This document shows positions 26,874 to 35,382 of a stretch of 64,000 nt of DNA, piece after piece. The notes under the pieces were generated by a model that was not told the DNA's origin, did not search any database, and saw only the letters and a program-made list of their open reading frames with translations. The DNA is from SpSt-333 sp964371615 (GTDB lineage: Bacteria; Bacteroidota; Ignavibacteria; UBA10030; UBA8401). Position numbers and translations under genes: made by a program. The number at the start of each line of letters is the position of its first letter. Position 1 is the stretch's first letter. Location of the stretch: positions 744,001 through 808,000 of the forward strand of contig CAYJMS010000001.1 of the NCBI GenBank assembly GCA_964371615.1, in the 5' to 3' direction.

Positions 26874-27010
26874 AATTTGAAGATTTTATGATTATTTGAT
26901 TTGGTGATTGAAAAGCGAGAGAATCAATCAGATTACCGAATTATTGTATAGATGTATATTCTTTGCAAGGTACAAATCAAAAAATCATAAAATCACAAAA
27001 TCACAAAATT
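26874..27010. repeat. AT-rich element with inverted arms (no gene inside)
   Basis: Left arm 26874-26910 begins AATTTGAAGATTTTATGATT. Right arm 26969-27010 begins GGTACAAATC and continues in AAATCAC-like heptads. The arms match, in inverted order, those around the four-helix-bundle gene (58454-58495 and 58997-59034), including GATTTGTACC. It occupies most of the gap between the two acyl-CoA genes. Confidence 0.6.
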
Positions 27011-27017
27011 ATTATCT

Positions 27018-28673
27018 ATGTCAAAAATCGGCTCTGAAATAAAACACGACGATCTTTTCAAGCGCAACGAGTCGTTCCATCGTTCTGCATTAAAAGACCT
27101 TGAAGAGCAGGCCCGTCAGGTTCGTCTCGGCGGCGGAGTCGATGCGCTCGTGAAACATAAGAAAAAGGGGAAGATGTCCGCGCGGGAGAGGATCGACATG
27201 CTGATCGATCCGAAATCCCATTTTCTTGAGATCGGACTTTTTGCGGCATACGGGATGTATGAAGAATACGGCGGAGCGCCGTCGTCCGGAACTGTCTTCG
27301 GTGTCGGTAAGATTCATAACCGCGATGCGGTGATCGTTGCGAACGATGCCACGGTGAAGGCAGGAGCGTGGTTTCCGATGACGGCTAAGAAAAATCTTCG
27401 CGCGCAGGAAATTGCCATCGAAAATCGTCTGCCGATCGTCTATCTGGTCGATTCCGCCGGTGTTTTTCTTCCGATGCAGTCCGAGATCTTTCCCGATAAA
27501 GAACATTTCGGAAGGATATTTAGAAACAACGCGGTAATGTCCGCCATGGGGATCACGCAGATCGCCGCGATCATGGGTCCCTGTGTTGCCGGGGGAGCCT
27601 ATCTGCCGATCATGAGCGACGAAGCAATGATTGTGGACAAGACCGGAAGTGTCTTCCTTGCCGGTTCTCACCTGGTAAAAGCGGCAATCGGAGAGGAGAT
27701 CGACAACGAATCCCTCGGCGGCGCAATGGTGCATTGCGAGATCAGCGGCGTGACCGATCACAAGATGAAGAATGACGAAGAGGCGCTACAAAAGATCCGG
27801 AGCATCATATCCAAACGGGGGCATTTTCCTCTGGCCGGATTCAACTACGAAAAGCCGGTAAAACCGAATTTCGATCCGAAGGAGATCTACGGCATTTTTC
27901 CGGCAGAGCGAAACAAGCCGTACGATACCTATCAGATCCTCGCTCGCATTATCGACAACAGCGACCTGGATGAATATAAGGCAGGATACGGAAAATCGAT
28001 CATCTGCGGTTACGCGCGGATCGACGGTTGGGCAGTCGGGATCGTTGCGAACCAGCGGGCGATCACCAAAACCGCTAAAGGAGAGATGCAGGTCGGCGGG
28101 GTGATCTACTCCGACAGTGCGGACAAGGCGACACGGTTTATTTTGAACTGCAACCAGAAACATATTCCGCTTGTCTTCTTTCAGGATGTGACCGGATTTA
28201 TGGTCGGCAGCAGAAGCGAGCACGGGGGAATTATCAAAGACGGCGCGAAGATGGTGAATGCGGTTGCCAATTCGGTTGTTCCAAAGTTTACGATCATCAC
28301 CGGAAACAGTTACGGTGCGGGGAATTATGCGATGTGCGGCAAGGCGTACGATCCGCGGCAGATTTACGGCTGGCACAGCGCCCAGATTGCCGTCATGGGT
28401 GGAAAACAGGCGAGCGAAACGCTTCTGGCGATAAAAGTGCAGGCGATGGAAAAAGGAGGAACGCATATCTCCGGCGAACAGCAGCAGCAATTGCTCGACG
28501 AGATCCAGGCACGCTATGAGACTGAACTCGACCCGAAATATGCCGCCGCACGGCTATGGATTGACGGGATCATCGATCCGCTGCAGACACGTGAGGTGAT
28601 TTCCCGCGGTATCGCCATGGCGAATTGTAATCCTGTTATTCCGGAATTGAAGACCGGAGTATTGCAGGTTTAA
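27018..28673 (+). CDS. Acyl-CoA carboxylase carboxyltransferase subunit (methylcrotonoyl-CoA carboxylase beta-like)
   Basis: 551 residues. N-terminal KMSARERIDMLIDPKSHFLE and oxyanion-hole-forming IMGPCVAGGAYLPIMSDE; C-terminal FFQDVTGFMVGSRSEHGG then ITGNSYGAGNYAMCGKAY. The closest pattern I know is methylcrotonoyl-CoA carboxylase beta (FLAGSHLVKAAIGEEID), rather than propionyl-CoA carboxylase. It transfers carboxyl from biotin to the acyl-CoA, in leucine or isoprenoid breakdown. The biotin carboxylase/carrier subunit is not adjacent. The stop codon abuts a repeat element (TAATAG...). Confidence 0.9.
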   Translation: MSKIGSEIKHDDLFKRNESFHRSALKDLEEQARQVRLGGGVDALVKHKKKGKMSARERIDMLIDPKSHFLEIGLFAAYGMYEEYGGAPSSGTVFGVGKIHNRDAVIVANDATVKAGAWFPMTAKKNLRAQEIAIENRLPIVYLVDSAGVFLPMQSEIFPDKEHFGRIFRNNAVMSAMGITQIAAIMGPCVAGGAYLPIMSDEAMIVDKTGSVFLAGSHLVKAAIGEEIDNESLGGAMVHCEISGVTDHKMKNDEEALQKIRSIISKRGHFPLAGFNYEKPVKPNFDPKEIYGIFPAERNKPYDTYQILARIIDNSDLDEYKAGYGKSIICGYARIDGWAVGIVANQRAITKTAKGEMQVGGVIYSDSADKATRFILNCNQKHIPLVFFQDVTGFMVGSRSEHGGIIKDGAKMVNAVANSVVPKFTIITGNSYGAGNYAMCGKAYDPRQIYGWHSAQIAVMGGKQASETLLAIKVQAMEKGGTHISGEQQQQLLDEIQARYETELDPKYAAARLWIDGIIDPLQTREVISRGIAMANCNPVIPELKTGVLQV

Positions 28674-28845
28674 TAGAAGCGGTCTCAAAAATGAAAATTT
28701 ATCACCCCGAGCGCCCGCCTGAACGACATTGTCGGGCAGGAAGACGAGGGGTGACAATTCATAAAGAATCATGCCTCGACTCCCTGCCCGTCCGGCAGGC
28801 GGGCGCTCGGCATGACAATAATAAGTGTTCTTGAGACCGCTTCTA
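28674..28845. repeat. MITE-like element with 15-bp terminal inverted repeats
   Basis: Outer arms TAGAAGCGGTCTCAA (28674-28688) and TTGAGACCGCTTCTA (28831-28845) are perfect. Nested arms CGAGCGCCCGCCTG (28708-28721) and CAGGCGGGCGCTCG (28796-28809) are also perfect. There is no open reading frame. It begins immediately after the carboxylase TAA. Related to 16199-16277. With the element at 28868-28978 it fills most of the 385-base gene-free gap. Confidence 0.75.
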
Positions 28846-28867
28846 ATTATTAAAGTTTTCTGAAAAA

Positions 28868-28978
28868 GTCATTGCGAGGAGTCCCAATAGGACGACGAAG
28901 CAATCTTCTTGAATTGATTGAAAAATATAGATTGCTTCGGCAATCCTTCGTCTTCGCCCAGGATTGCCTCGCAATGAC
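28868..28978. repeat. Palindromic element GTCATTGCGAGG ... CCTCGCAATGAC
   Basis: 12-bp perfect terminal inverted repeats (28868-28879 / 28967-28978) and an inner GAAGCAATCT / AGATTGCTTC pair. A fragment of the same family lies at 31911-31959. Confidence 0.7.
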
Positions 28979-29058
28979 AATGATTTGTGAGATTTATTCA
29001 ATGACCAATGACAAATTACTAATTCCCAATTACAAGCAACCTTTTACCAATACGACCA

Positions 29059-29760
29059 TTGCCAATTCATCATTCATCTTTCATCATTTTTGCATTGTTA
29101 TTTTTCCCGTTCTCTCTCTCTGCTCAGACAGAACCATCCGACACCCTTTGGCTCAACGATGACTGGTACTATACCGCCGAACCGCAGTCGTTCATCGATC
29201 TGACAAAATTTCTCCCCGCATTATTCAGAGACGAAGCAATGTTGAAACGGTATCTGCGTGACGAACGGTTTTATGAACTGCGGAAGCGTTACGATGATAC
29301 TCTTGCGGTCGATGCGATCTATGACAGGGCGATGCTCATCGCGGACGGCGACATTGAACATGCATTACTGATTTCCACCGCCGCGGTAATGGATCATCGC
29401 AGTCTGGGACTACGATTGCCGCTGATTGGTGCGGTCTGGTTTCCGTTGACGTTTGAGAACAATTCACTCTTCAGGCTCCGACGCACACATCTGCCGAAAA
29501 AAGTGCTGGACGACAGACCGCGGGCGAGCGATAAGGATAAACTGCAGCATTTCTTCGGATCGGCGTACATTGCATATGCCACGAATTCTGAAACTGCCGC
29601 AAAGTGGATCGGCGATCTCATGGAGAAAGGCGAAGATACTTTTGTTCTGGGCGGCAGAGACGATGTCCGTGACAGGCTGGCGAATGAAAGGGGGAGAACG
29701 TTCGGTTTACGATTGCTTCACGATCCGACACTTTTGCCCAGCGATATACTCTGGCAATAA
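29059..29760 (+). CDS. Exported protein of unknown function
   Basis: 233 residues from a TTG start. An apparent signal peptide (FIIFALLFFPFSLSAQ) precedes a mature part with PSDTLWLNDDWYYTAEPQ, an alpha-helical middle and DKDKLQHFFGSAYIAYATNS, which looks like a conserved small-protein or lipoprotein-like core. No family is recognised. The first ~10 codons come from simple repeat-like DNA (CATCATTCATC), so the exact start is uncertain. It ends convergent to a membrane-protein gene. Confidence 0.6.
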   Translation: MPIHHSSFIIFALLFFPFSLSAQTEPSDTLWLNDDWYYTAEPQSFIDLTKFLPALFRDEAMLKRYLRDERFYELRKRYDDTLAVDAIYDRAMLIADGDIEHALLISTAAVMDHRSLGLRLPLIGAVWFPLTFENNSLFRLRRTHLPKKVLDDRPRASDKDKLQHFFGSAYIAYATNSETAAKWIGDLMEKGEDTFVLGGRDDVRDRLANERGRTFGLRLLHDPTLLPSDILWQ

Positions 29761-29786
29761 TGTACGGAAATGAGTTGAAAAACCTT

Positions 29787-30236
29787 TTACTTCGATCCCT
29801 GCGACTGACCAACCGGAACGTTATTTTTCCCGTACGGCCAGTCAGAAATCTTTCCGACAATCACGCCAAGAGTCATTGCCCAGATAAATCCGTATGTAAT
29901 GGATATCCAGATATAGTGATACGGCACGCCCCGATACACCATATACGGGAAAAACATCGCCGGAACATTTAAAGCAAGGCCGTAATAAAAACCGAATTTC
30001 AATCCTCCTCTGGCTCCGCCGCCGAAACTCCCCCGTACTTTATAGAAAAACCATACGAAGATGACGATCTTGAGAAAGCCAAAGAAAACGAACCAGACTG
30101 GATTGATATCCGTACGCAGTTCTGTCGCATGGGTGATAAAAATATCTTTTAACATCCCGCCGCGGACAAATACGTCGAGCAAATTGACCGCAATTCCCCC
30201 TGTCAGAATCGCGGTCCAGAAATTCTTACTTATCAT
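29787..30236 (-). CDS. Small integral membrane protein of unknown function
   Basis: 149 residues from the ATG at 30236. Four likely membrane segments: FWTAILTGGIAVNLLDVFV, VWFVFFGFLKIVIFVWFF, FGFYYGLALNVPAMFFPYMV and ISITYGFIWAMTLGVIVG. No family is recognised. Directly upstream on its strand is a run of nine G (30240-30248) ending 3 bases before the ATG; it acts as or disrupts the ribosome site and could vary in length. Confidence 0.7.
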   Translation of the reverse strand: MISKNFWTAILTGGIAVNLLDVFVRGGMLKDIFITHATELRTDINPVWFVFFGFLKIVIFVWFFYKVRGSFGGGARGGLKFGFYYGLALNVPAMFFPYMVYRGVPYHYIWISITYGFIWAMTLGVIVGKISDWPYGKNNVPVGQSQGSK

Positions 30237-30334
30237 AATCCCCCCCCCAATCGTAGGCAAATCGGATGAATTCTTACAAGGGCGAAATACGATAAAAAGG
30301 TATGATTTTGAGAAATGACTGTCAAGAGGATTGT

Positions 30335-30372
30335 AAAAAAACTTCCAAAAAAAAGTATTCTTTGGAAGTTTT
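30335..30372 (-). terminator. Intrinsic terminator of the POT-type transporter gene
   Basis: On the minus strand AAAACTTCCAAA pairs with TTTGGAAGTTTT, followed by a run of T (A-run at 30335-30340 on the plus strand). Confidence 0.75.
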
Positions 30373-30381
30373 ATATGGACA

Positions 30382-31854
30382 TCATTTTCGCTTGCTGATA
30401 TAGATTCCTCCGGCGCCGATTAACAACATGATCGTTGCCTGGACGAGCGTTTTGTATGAAATCTCCTCTGAGGTGAGAGACAGATAGACAAAAAATCCGC
30501 CGAGGATGATCAATGCCGTATAGACACCCATCATGATCCGTCGGGCGCGTGCATTCGTCTCCGGCGTATCAGCTGCGAAATATTTATTGTAGAGGACAAG
30601 ACCAAAGAGGGCAAGGATTCCCATGAGTGCGAAGACCATCCAGAAGAATTGAATGTCTCCATCGACGCCCGACTGTCCTGCCAGCGGTTTCAACATCGCT
30701 TCGTACATCACGCCGCCGAGGTTCGAACCGACAAGGCTGCCGATGACGCCGTACAGAAAAGCATATCCCATATACACCGCTTTTTTATCCGACGGCGCAA
30801 CGAGGCCGACAAAGGAATAATATTTCGGATGTGCGGTCATCTCGCCGATGGAAAAAACGGCGATACCGATGATGAAGATCCAGATATTTGTTGCGAACAT
30901 CAGACAGATAAATCCGAGCACGCCAAAGGCGATGCCGCTCACCATCGTCGGCAGCGGCTTGGTGTTTTTCACGATCCGGCTGATTACCACCTGCAGCAGG
31001 ATAATCGTACCGGCGTTGATGACGGTGACATGCTCTGCGTCGAATGTGAACGGTATGCCGAGAGAAGCGAAAAAAGCATCTACCGGTGTCGTATCGACGA
31101 AGTCACGCAGGAACCACAGAACCGAACCGAAATTCTGGAAGTAGAGGATCCAGAAGAAGGAATAGACAAAGATCATCAGCATGAAGCGCGCATCCCCGAG
31201 TACCATCGCGGCGCCGTTTAATACATCCTTCAACGACTTTGTGTTTGCCGGTTTATCGGGTTCAGTGAAGAGAAAGAGCGTGGGGAGGAGCATCAATCCG
31301 CAATACAATGACGAAGCGATGAAGACGTAGTTCCAGGAGAATCCTTTCAGATAACTGACAAGCAGCGGTGCAAGGAAGGCACCGAGATTGATCATCCAAT
31401 AATATACGCCGAAACCGAAACCGGAATTGGATTCGTTTGTCGAGCGAGCGATCGTTCCGCTGATGATCGGTTTGAACAGTCCCGAGCCGGTCGCCATGAT
31501 CAGCAGACTGACGAACACAGTGCCATACGAGGTCATATTGCCGGTCAGAAAATATCCCGCCGCCAGGAACGAGAAAGCCGCCATCAGCATCCGCCGGTAT
31601 CCGTACCGGTCCGCCAGCGCACCGCCGAGGATCGGAACGACGTAGGTGATCGCATACACAAGGCTTTGCAGAAATCCGACTGAATGTTCCGAAAATCCGA
31701 GTCCACCTTCGCGAACGGAATTCGTCAGATAGACCGCAAGAACAGAATTCATGCCGTAGTATGCCCCGCGTTCGAAGAGTTCCATGACATTGGCAACCCA
31801 AAAAACTTTGGGATAGGTGGACAGTAGTGAACGCGATGATTGTTGTTGAGTCAT
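30382..31854 (-). CDS. POT-family (proton-dependent oligopeptide) transporter
   Basis: 490 residues from the ATG at 31854; a 48-codon open extension upstream is made of repeat DNA. About 12-14 membrane segments. The POT signature ELFERGAYYGM (E-x-x-ER-x-x-YYG), LGGALADRYGYRRMLMAA and GSGLFKPIISGTIA are visible. It would import di- or tripeptides with protons across the inner membrane. A related MFS substrate cannot be excluded because some POT residues (FxxY in helix 1) differ. Confidence 0.85.
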   Translation of the reverse strand: MTQQQSSRSLLSTYPKVFWVANVMELFERGAYYGMNSVLAVYLTNSVREGGLGFSEHSVGFLQSLVYAITYVVPILGGALADRYGYRRMLMAAFSFLAAGYFLTGNMTSYGTVFVSLLIMATGSGLFKPIISGTIARSTNESNSGFGFGVYYWMINLGAFLAPLLVSYLKGFSWNYVFIASSLYCGLMLLPTLFLFTEPDKPANTKSLKDVLNGAAMVLGDARFMLMIFVYSFFWILYFQNFGSVLWFLRDFVDTTPVDAFFASLGIPFTFDAEHVTVINAGTIILLQVVISRIVKNTKPLPTMVSGIAFGVLGFICLMFATNIWIFIIGIAVFSIGEMTAHPKYYSFVGLVAPSDKKAVYMGYAFLYGVIGSLVGSNLGGVMYEAMLKPLAGQSGVDGDIQFFWMVFALMGILALFGLVLYNKYFAADTPETNARARRIMMGVYTALIILGGFFVYLSLTSEEISYKTLVQATIMLLIGAGGIYISKRK

Positions 31855-31910
31855 AATCAAATATCCATTGTAGATGATGAGAAATGGTTTTATAAAATAT
31901 TTTATTATTC

Positions 31911-31959
31911 TGTCATCGCGAGGAGTCTGTCGTACGACAGACGGACGAAACAATGACAA
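31911..31959. repeat. Fragment of the GTCATTGCGAGG repeat family
   Basis: TGTCATCGCGAGGAG, then a short palindrome TGTCGTACGACA, then GACGAAACAATGACA. It resembles 28868-28978, including the GACGAA-x-CAAT phrase. Confidence 0.55.
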
Positions 31960-32019
31960 CGAATTAAAAATATTTCCAATTAGCGCCTGTCGGAACAACT
32001 CATCCCGGAAAGAGAACCG

Positions 32020-32748
32020 TCACAACCGTTTTCTCATTACCTCATACATCACCAGCGCGCCGGCAACGGAGGCGTTCAGGGAATCGAAATTGCCCTTCAT
32101 CGGTATCTTCACCAGAAAATCGCATTTATCCCGCACCAGGCGCCGGATTCCTTTACCCTCGTTGCCGATCACGATTGCGACCGGGACTGTGTAGTCGATG
32201 TCGGTGAAACTCCGGTCGGCATTCATCTCCGTGCCGACAATCCACACGCCGTTCTGTTTCAGATCTTCAATCGTCTGTGCGATGTTCGTCACACGTGCCA
32301 TGGGGAATTGCATGCTGGCGCCGGCGCTGGTCTTGATGACCGTCTCATTGACCGGTGCGTTATGATGTTTCGGCACGATTCCACCGTGAGCGCCGACGCA
32401 GACGGCAGTACGGATCAATGCACCGAGGTTGTGTACATCTTCGATCTCGTCGAAAATCAGCAGGAACGGTTTTTCATTCTTTCCCTGTGCAATTGACAGC
32501 AGGTCGGTGACATCGGAGAATTCCTTGGAACCAGAAAAAGCGACGACTCCTTGTGTGTTCTGTTCGCGGGCGGATTTGGCAATTTCGTTTGCCGGTAGAA
32601 ATTTGAACGGAATATTTTTTTGCTTTGCGCGTCGCACGATCTCGTCGATCACTTCGCCGTGCGCGTTGGTCGAAATCATCAACTTATCGATCGGTGCGTT
32701 CGACGTCAGCGCTTCAAGTACCGGTTTTCGTCCGAAGATGATGTTCAT
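32020..32748 (-). CDS. rlmB: 23S rRNA (guanosine-2'-O-)-methyltransferase RlmB-like
   Basis: 242 residues from the ATG at 32748; the longer open frame upstream is out-of-frame lgt sequence. N-terminal L30e-like substrate domain (FGRKPVLEAL), then SPOUT motifs NLGALIRTAVCVGA (motif 1), VAIVIGNEGKGIRRL (motif 2) and NFDSLNASVAGALVMYEV (motif 3, knot). It methylates a 2'-OH in 23S rRNA, as RlmB/TrmH-group enzymes do; the exact site is inferred. The ATG overlaps the lgt stop (4 bases), so the two are coupled. Confidence 0.9.
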   Translation of the reverse strand: MNIIFGRKPVLEALTSNAPIDKLMISTNAHGEVIDEIVRRAKQKNIPFKFLPANEIAKSAREQNTQGVVAFSGSKEFSDVTDLLSIAQGKNEKPFLLIFDEIEDVHNLGALIRTAVCVGAHGGIVPKHHNAPVNETVIKTSAGASMQFPMARVTNIAQTIEDLKQNGVWIVGTEMNADRSFTDIDYTVPVAIVIGNEGKGIRRLVRDKCDFLVKIPMKGNFDSLNASVAGALVMYEVMRKRL

Positions 32749-33569
32749 AACGATGTGTGTTTTGTGGCCCGTTTCAACGATATCAATCCGATCGTACCGA
32801 TGATCATCAGAATCACCGCAATGATCTGCGCTTCGCTCAGCCCGAGAAACAAGCGGGGATTGAGGCGGAGGAATTCCACGGTAAACCGCTCCACTCCCGC
32901 CAGAATCAGATAGGTGTAGAACATCTGTCCTTCGGTGGTCCATACTGCGCGATTTTTCCACATGAAGAGAAAGAAGGCGGAACAGATAATCAGTTCATAG
33001 ATCGGCGTCGGATGACATAATATGGTGTCCGGCACCACTCCGTTGATGCCGTATTGCGCAACAATCTCCGGAAAATTTCTGAACGCTGCCGAGGGCGGAA
33101 AGGTACCGTTGGAATAATCCGTTCCCCACGGCAAAGTCGTCGGAAATCCGTAGTCACCGTCGCCGGCAAGATGGCAGCCGATACGCGCGACACCGTACGC
33201 AAGCAACAGTGCAGGAGCGATCGCATCAGCAACCTGCATAAACCGGATCTTTTTACTGCGTGCGTAAAAATAGATGGAAAGTGTCGCCAGTACAAAGCCG
33301 CCGTAGAACGTCAACCCGCCGGGGGAAAATGCCATACCGATCGGGTCTGCCATGAACTTCGAAAAATGCTCCAAAAGATAGAGGAGTTTCGATCCCGCAA
33401 CACCTGCAACAAGGGAAATCAGCGTAATATTGGAAGCAAGATCGGGATCGAGTTTCTTCCGTTTGAACTCCTTAATGAGCAGGAGGTTGGCAATGATGAA
33501 CGAGATGCCCATCATCAGCCCGAAACTATAGATCGTAAAGGGACCGAGTTCGAGAATGACCGGATACAT
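32745..33569 (-). CDS. lgt: Prolipoprotein diacylglyceryl transferase
   Basis: 274 residues with about seven membrane segments. GGLTFYGGFVLA holds the family H/Y-GGL-like motif, and VARIGCHLAGDGDYG is the variant of the canonical GR-x-GNF-x-x-GE signature seen in a divergent Lgt branch. The enzyme attaches diacylglycerol to lipobox Cys in the inner membrane. This fits the several lipoproteins in the window. It overlaps both neighbours by 1-4 bases. Confidence 0.9.
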   Translation of the reverse strand: MYPVILELGPFTIYSFGLMMGISFIIANLLLIKEFKRKKLDPDLASNITLISLVAGVAGSKLLYLLEHFSKFMADPIGMAFSPGGLTFYGGFVLATLSIYFYARSKKIRFMQVADAIAPALLLAYGVARIGCHLAGDGDYGFPTTLPWGTDYSNGTFPPSAAFRNFPEIVAQYGINGVVPDTILCHPTPIYELIICSAFFLFMWKNRAVWTTEGQMFYTYLILAGVERFTVEFLRLNPRLFLGLSEAQIIAVILMIIGTIGLISLKRATKHTSL

Positions 33570-34063
33570 TATTTCTTCTTCCTTGTTGTTGTCGTTTGAG
33601 GCGCTGCCGGTACGCGATGGGTTTCCGGTTTGAGTTCCGGCGTCTGAACATCGAGCGGCCTGTTGTGATCGAACAGATGTTTATCCGTGTATATTTTTAA
33701 AAATCCGATGTCGGACTGCGATGCTTTGATCGATGTCTTAAGAATTGTAATGTCCGCCGCTGCCTGCATCGCATCATTTTTTATCAGCGTGAAGTGAATC
33801 GTCCGCGGAGCGTCGAAATAGACCGCACTGAATTGTGCAGTGCCCGATTCCGGCATGTTCATGGAGGGCGCTTGCAGCCCGTGCAGCGTCCAGTGAAGAT
33901 TCCTGCCGTCGAAACGGTCCCGGATGTTGATCCGGTAACTGAAATTCGTGAATTGTTTTGTTGTTTCGATAAGGAAGAGAATGCCCGGTTTTTTCAGGGT
34001 ATCATCATACGTATGCTGCACCAACAGGCGATATTCGATCGACGGAATTTTTTTTGTTTTCAT
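33569..34063 (-). CDS. Conserved-looking protein of unknown function
   Basis: 164 residues from the ATG at 34063 with GGTGA just upstream; a GTG 12 bases earlier is the alternative. No signal peptide. IEYRLLVQHTYDDTLKKPGI and FSYRINIRDRFDGRNLHWTL suggest a beta-rich domain; the tail is Pro/Thr/Lys-rich (APQTTTTRKKK). No family is recognised. It is packed between hisS and lgt with one-base contacts, so co-transcribed. Confidence 0.65.
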   Translation of the reverse strand: MKTKKIPSIEYRLLVQHTYDDTLKKPGILFLIETTKQFTNFSYRINIRDRFDGRNLHWTLHGLQAPSMNMPESGTAQFSAVYFDAPRTIHFTLIKNDAMQAAADITILKTSIKASQSDIGFLKIYTDKHLFDHNRPLDVQTPELKPETHRVPAAPQTTTTRKKK

Positions 34064-34064
34064 T

Positions 34065-35312
34065 TCACCGCACATAGAGTTGAAGGGAATCCAATGCCAC
34101 CTCTTGTTGAGTGTGGGAAGCCAGGTTCTTCAACAATCCGCGGCCGGCGGTAAGTTCCGCCGAGCCGATGACGAGCACGGAGACCGCATGCTGCCGGTCC
34201 GCCTCTTTCATTTGTGCTTTCAGACTGCGGTGCAGAAGATCCGTTTCCACGGCGATGCCGTGAGAGCGGAGTTCCATCGTCTTTTTCAGCACCCAGTCCC
34301 GGACGGATTCTTCTGCCGCCGCAATAAAGAGAGCGGGGCGCTGTTCCGCCGGTGCGAAACCTTTCTTCTCGAGAATCATCATCAGCCGTTCCATCCCGGC
34401 GGCGAAACCGACGCTGGGAGTCCGTTTGCCGCCGAGTTCCTCTATCAACAGATCGTAGCGGCCTCCGCCGGCAAGCGCATCCTGCGATCCGAGTTCGGTG
34501 CTGGTGATCTCGAACGCCGTCTTGGTATAATAATCGAGGCCGCGTACCAGCCGGCCGTTGACCGTAAACGGAATGCCGTACTGCGTCAGCAGATGCTTCA
34601 CCCGTTCGAAATGCACGGCGCAAGCCTCGTTCAGATGATCGGTGATGAGCGGCATCGTTGCCGTAAGGTTCTTATCGTTCTCATCTTTTGAATCGAGCAC
34701 GCGCATCGGATTCTGGTCGATCCTTTTTTGACTTTCGGGGGAGAGCAGGTGCGCGATTTTTTTCAGTTCCGCGCGCAGGAGTTCGCGATAGGCCGGACGG
34801 CACTCTTCATCGCCGACGGAGTTGATCTGCAACGAGTACTGCGTGATGCCGAGACGCCGGTAAATTTCGATTGCCAGTGCGATGATCTCCGCATCCGTTT
34901 CGGGGGACGGTGAACCGGTCGCTTCCGCGCCGAATTGGTGGAATTGACGCAGCCGTCCCGCCTGGGGACGTTCCTGTCGGAACATCGGTCCCAGATAATA
35001 AACTTTTGTCAGGGGTTGATCCTGCGATAGGTTGTTCTGAATGTACGCCCGCATCACCGATGCGGTTCCTTCGGGACGGAGTGTAACACTCTCTTCGCTC
35101 CGGTCGGTAAAGGTGTACATTTCCTTGCCGACAATGTCCGTCAGTTCGCCGATGCTGCGGGCAAACAGCGATGTCTGTTCAAAGATCGGCGTGCGGATTT
35201 CTTTGTAGTTGAATTGATGGAAGACTTCGCGGATGGTCTGTTCGACGAACTGCCATCGCGATGTCTCTGCCGGGAGAATATCTTTGGTGCCTTTGATTGC
35301 TCGGTAATTCAC
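34065..35312 (-). CDS. hisS: Histidine-tRNA ligase
   Basis: 415 residues from a GTG start. Class II motifs: LRPEGTASVMRAY and FRQERPQAGRLRQFHQFG (motif 2), RGLDYYTKTAFEI (His-A), GGRYDLLIEELGG and GFAAGMERLMMI (motif 3), and a C-terminal anticodon-binding domain. It charges tRNA-His. The gene begins a minus-strand run hisS - unknown - lgt - rlmB with overlaps or 1-base gaps. Confidence 0.97.
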   Translation of the reverse strand: MNYRAIKGTKDILPAETSRWQFVEQTIREVFHQFNYKEIRTPIFEQTSLFARSIGELTDIVGKEMYTFTDRSEESVTLRPEGTASVMRAYIQNNLSQDQPLTKVYYLGPMFRQERPQAGRLRQFHQFGAEATGSPSPETDAEIIALAIEIYRRLGITQYSLQINSVGDEECRPAYRELLRAELKKIAHLLSPESQKRIDQNPMRVLDSKDENDKNLTATMPLITDHLNEACAVHFERVKHLLTQYGIPFTVNGRLVRGLDYYTKTAFEITSTELGSQDALAGGGRYDLLIEELGGKRTPSVGFAAGMERLMMILEKKGFAPAEQRPALFIAAAEESVRDWVLKKTMELRSHGIAVETDLLHRSLKAQMKEADRQHAVSVLVIGSAELTAGRGLLKNLASHTQQEVALDSLQLYVR

Positions 35313-35382
35313 TCTTCACACTTTGGATGACGATAGGAATACGGTTACGGCAGTACAATAGTGCTGTGCCGCAGATCCCGGA

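Noticed and set aside
31855..31998. N-terminal extension of the POT transporter
   Set aside because: Its codons come from a palindromic repeat, and the transporter motifs begin after the ATG at 31854.
32749..32961. N-terminal extension of RlmB
   Set aside because: It is an out-of-frame read of the lgt 3' end.
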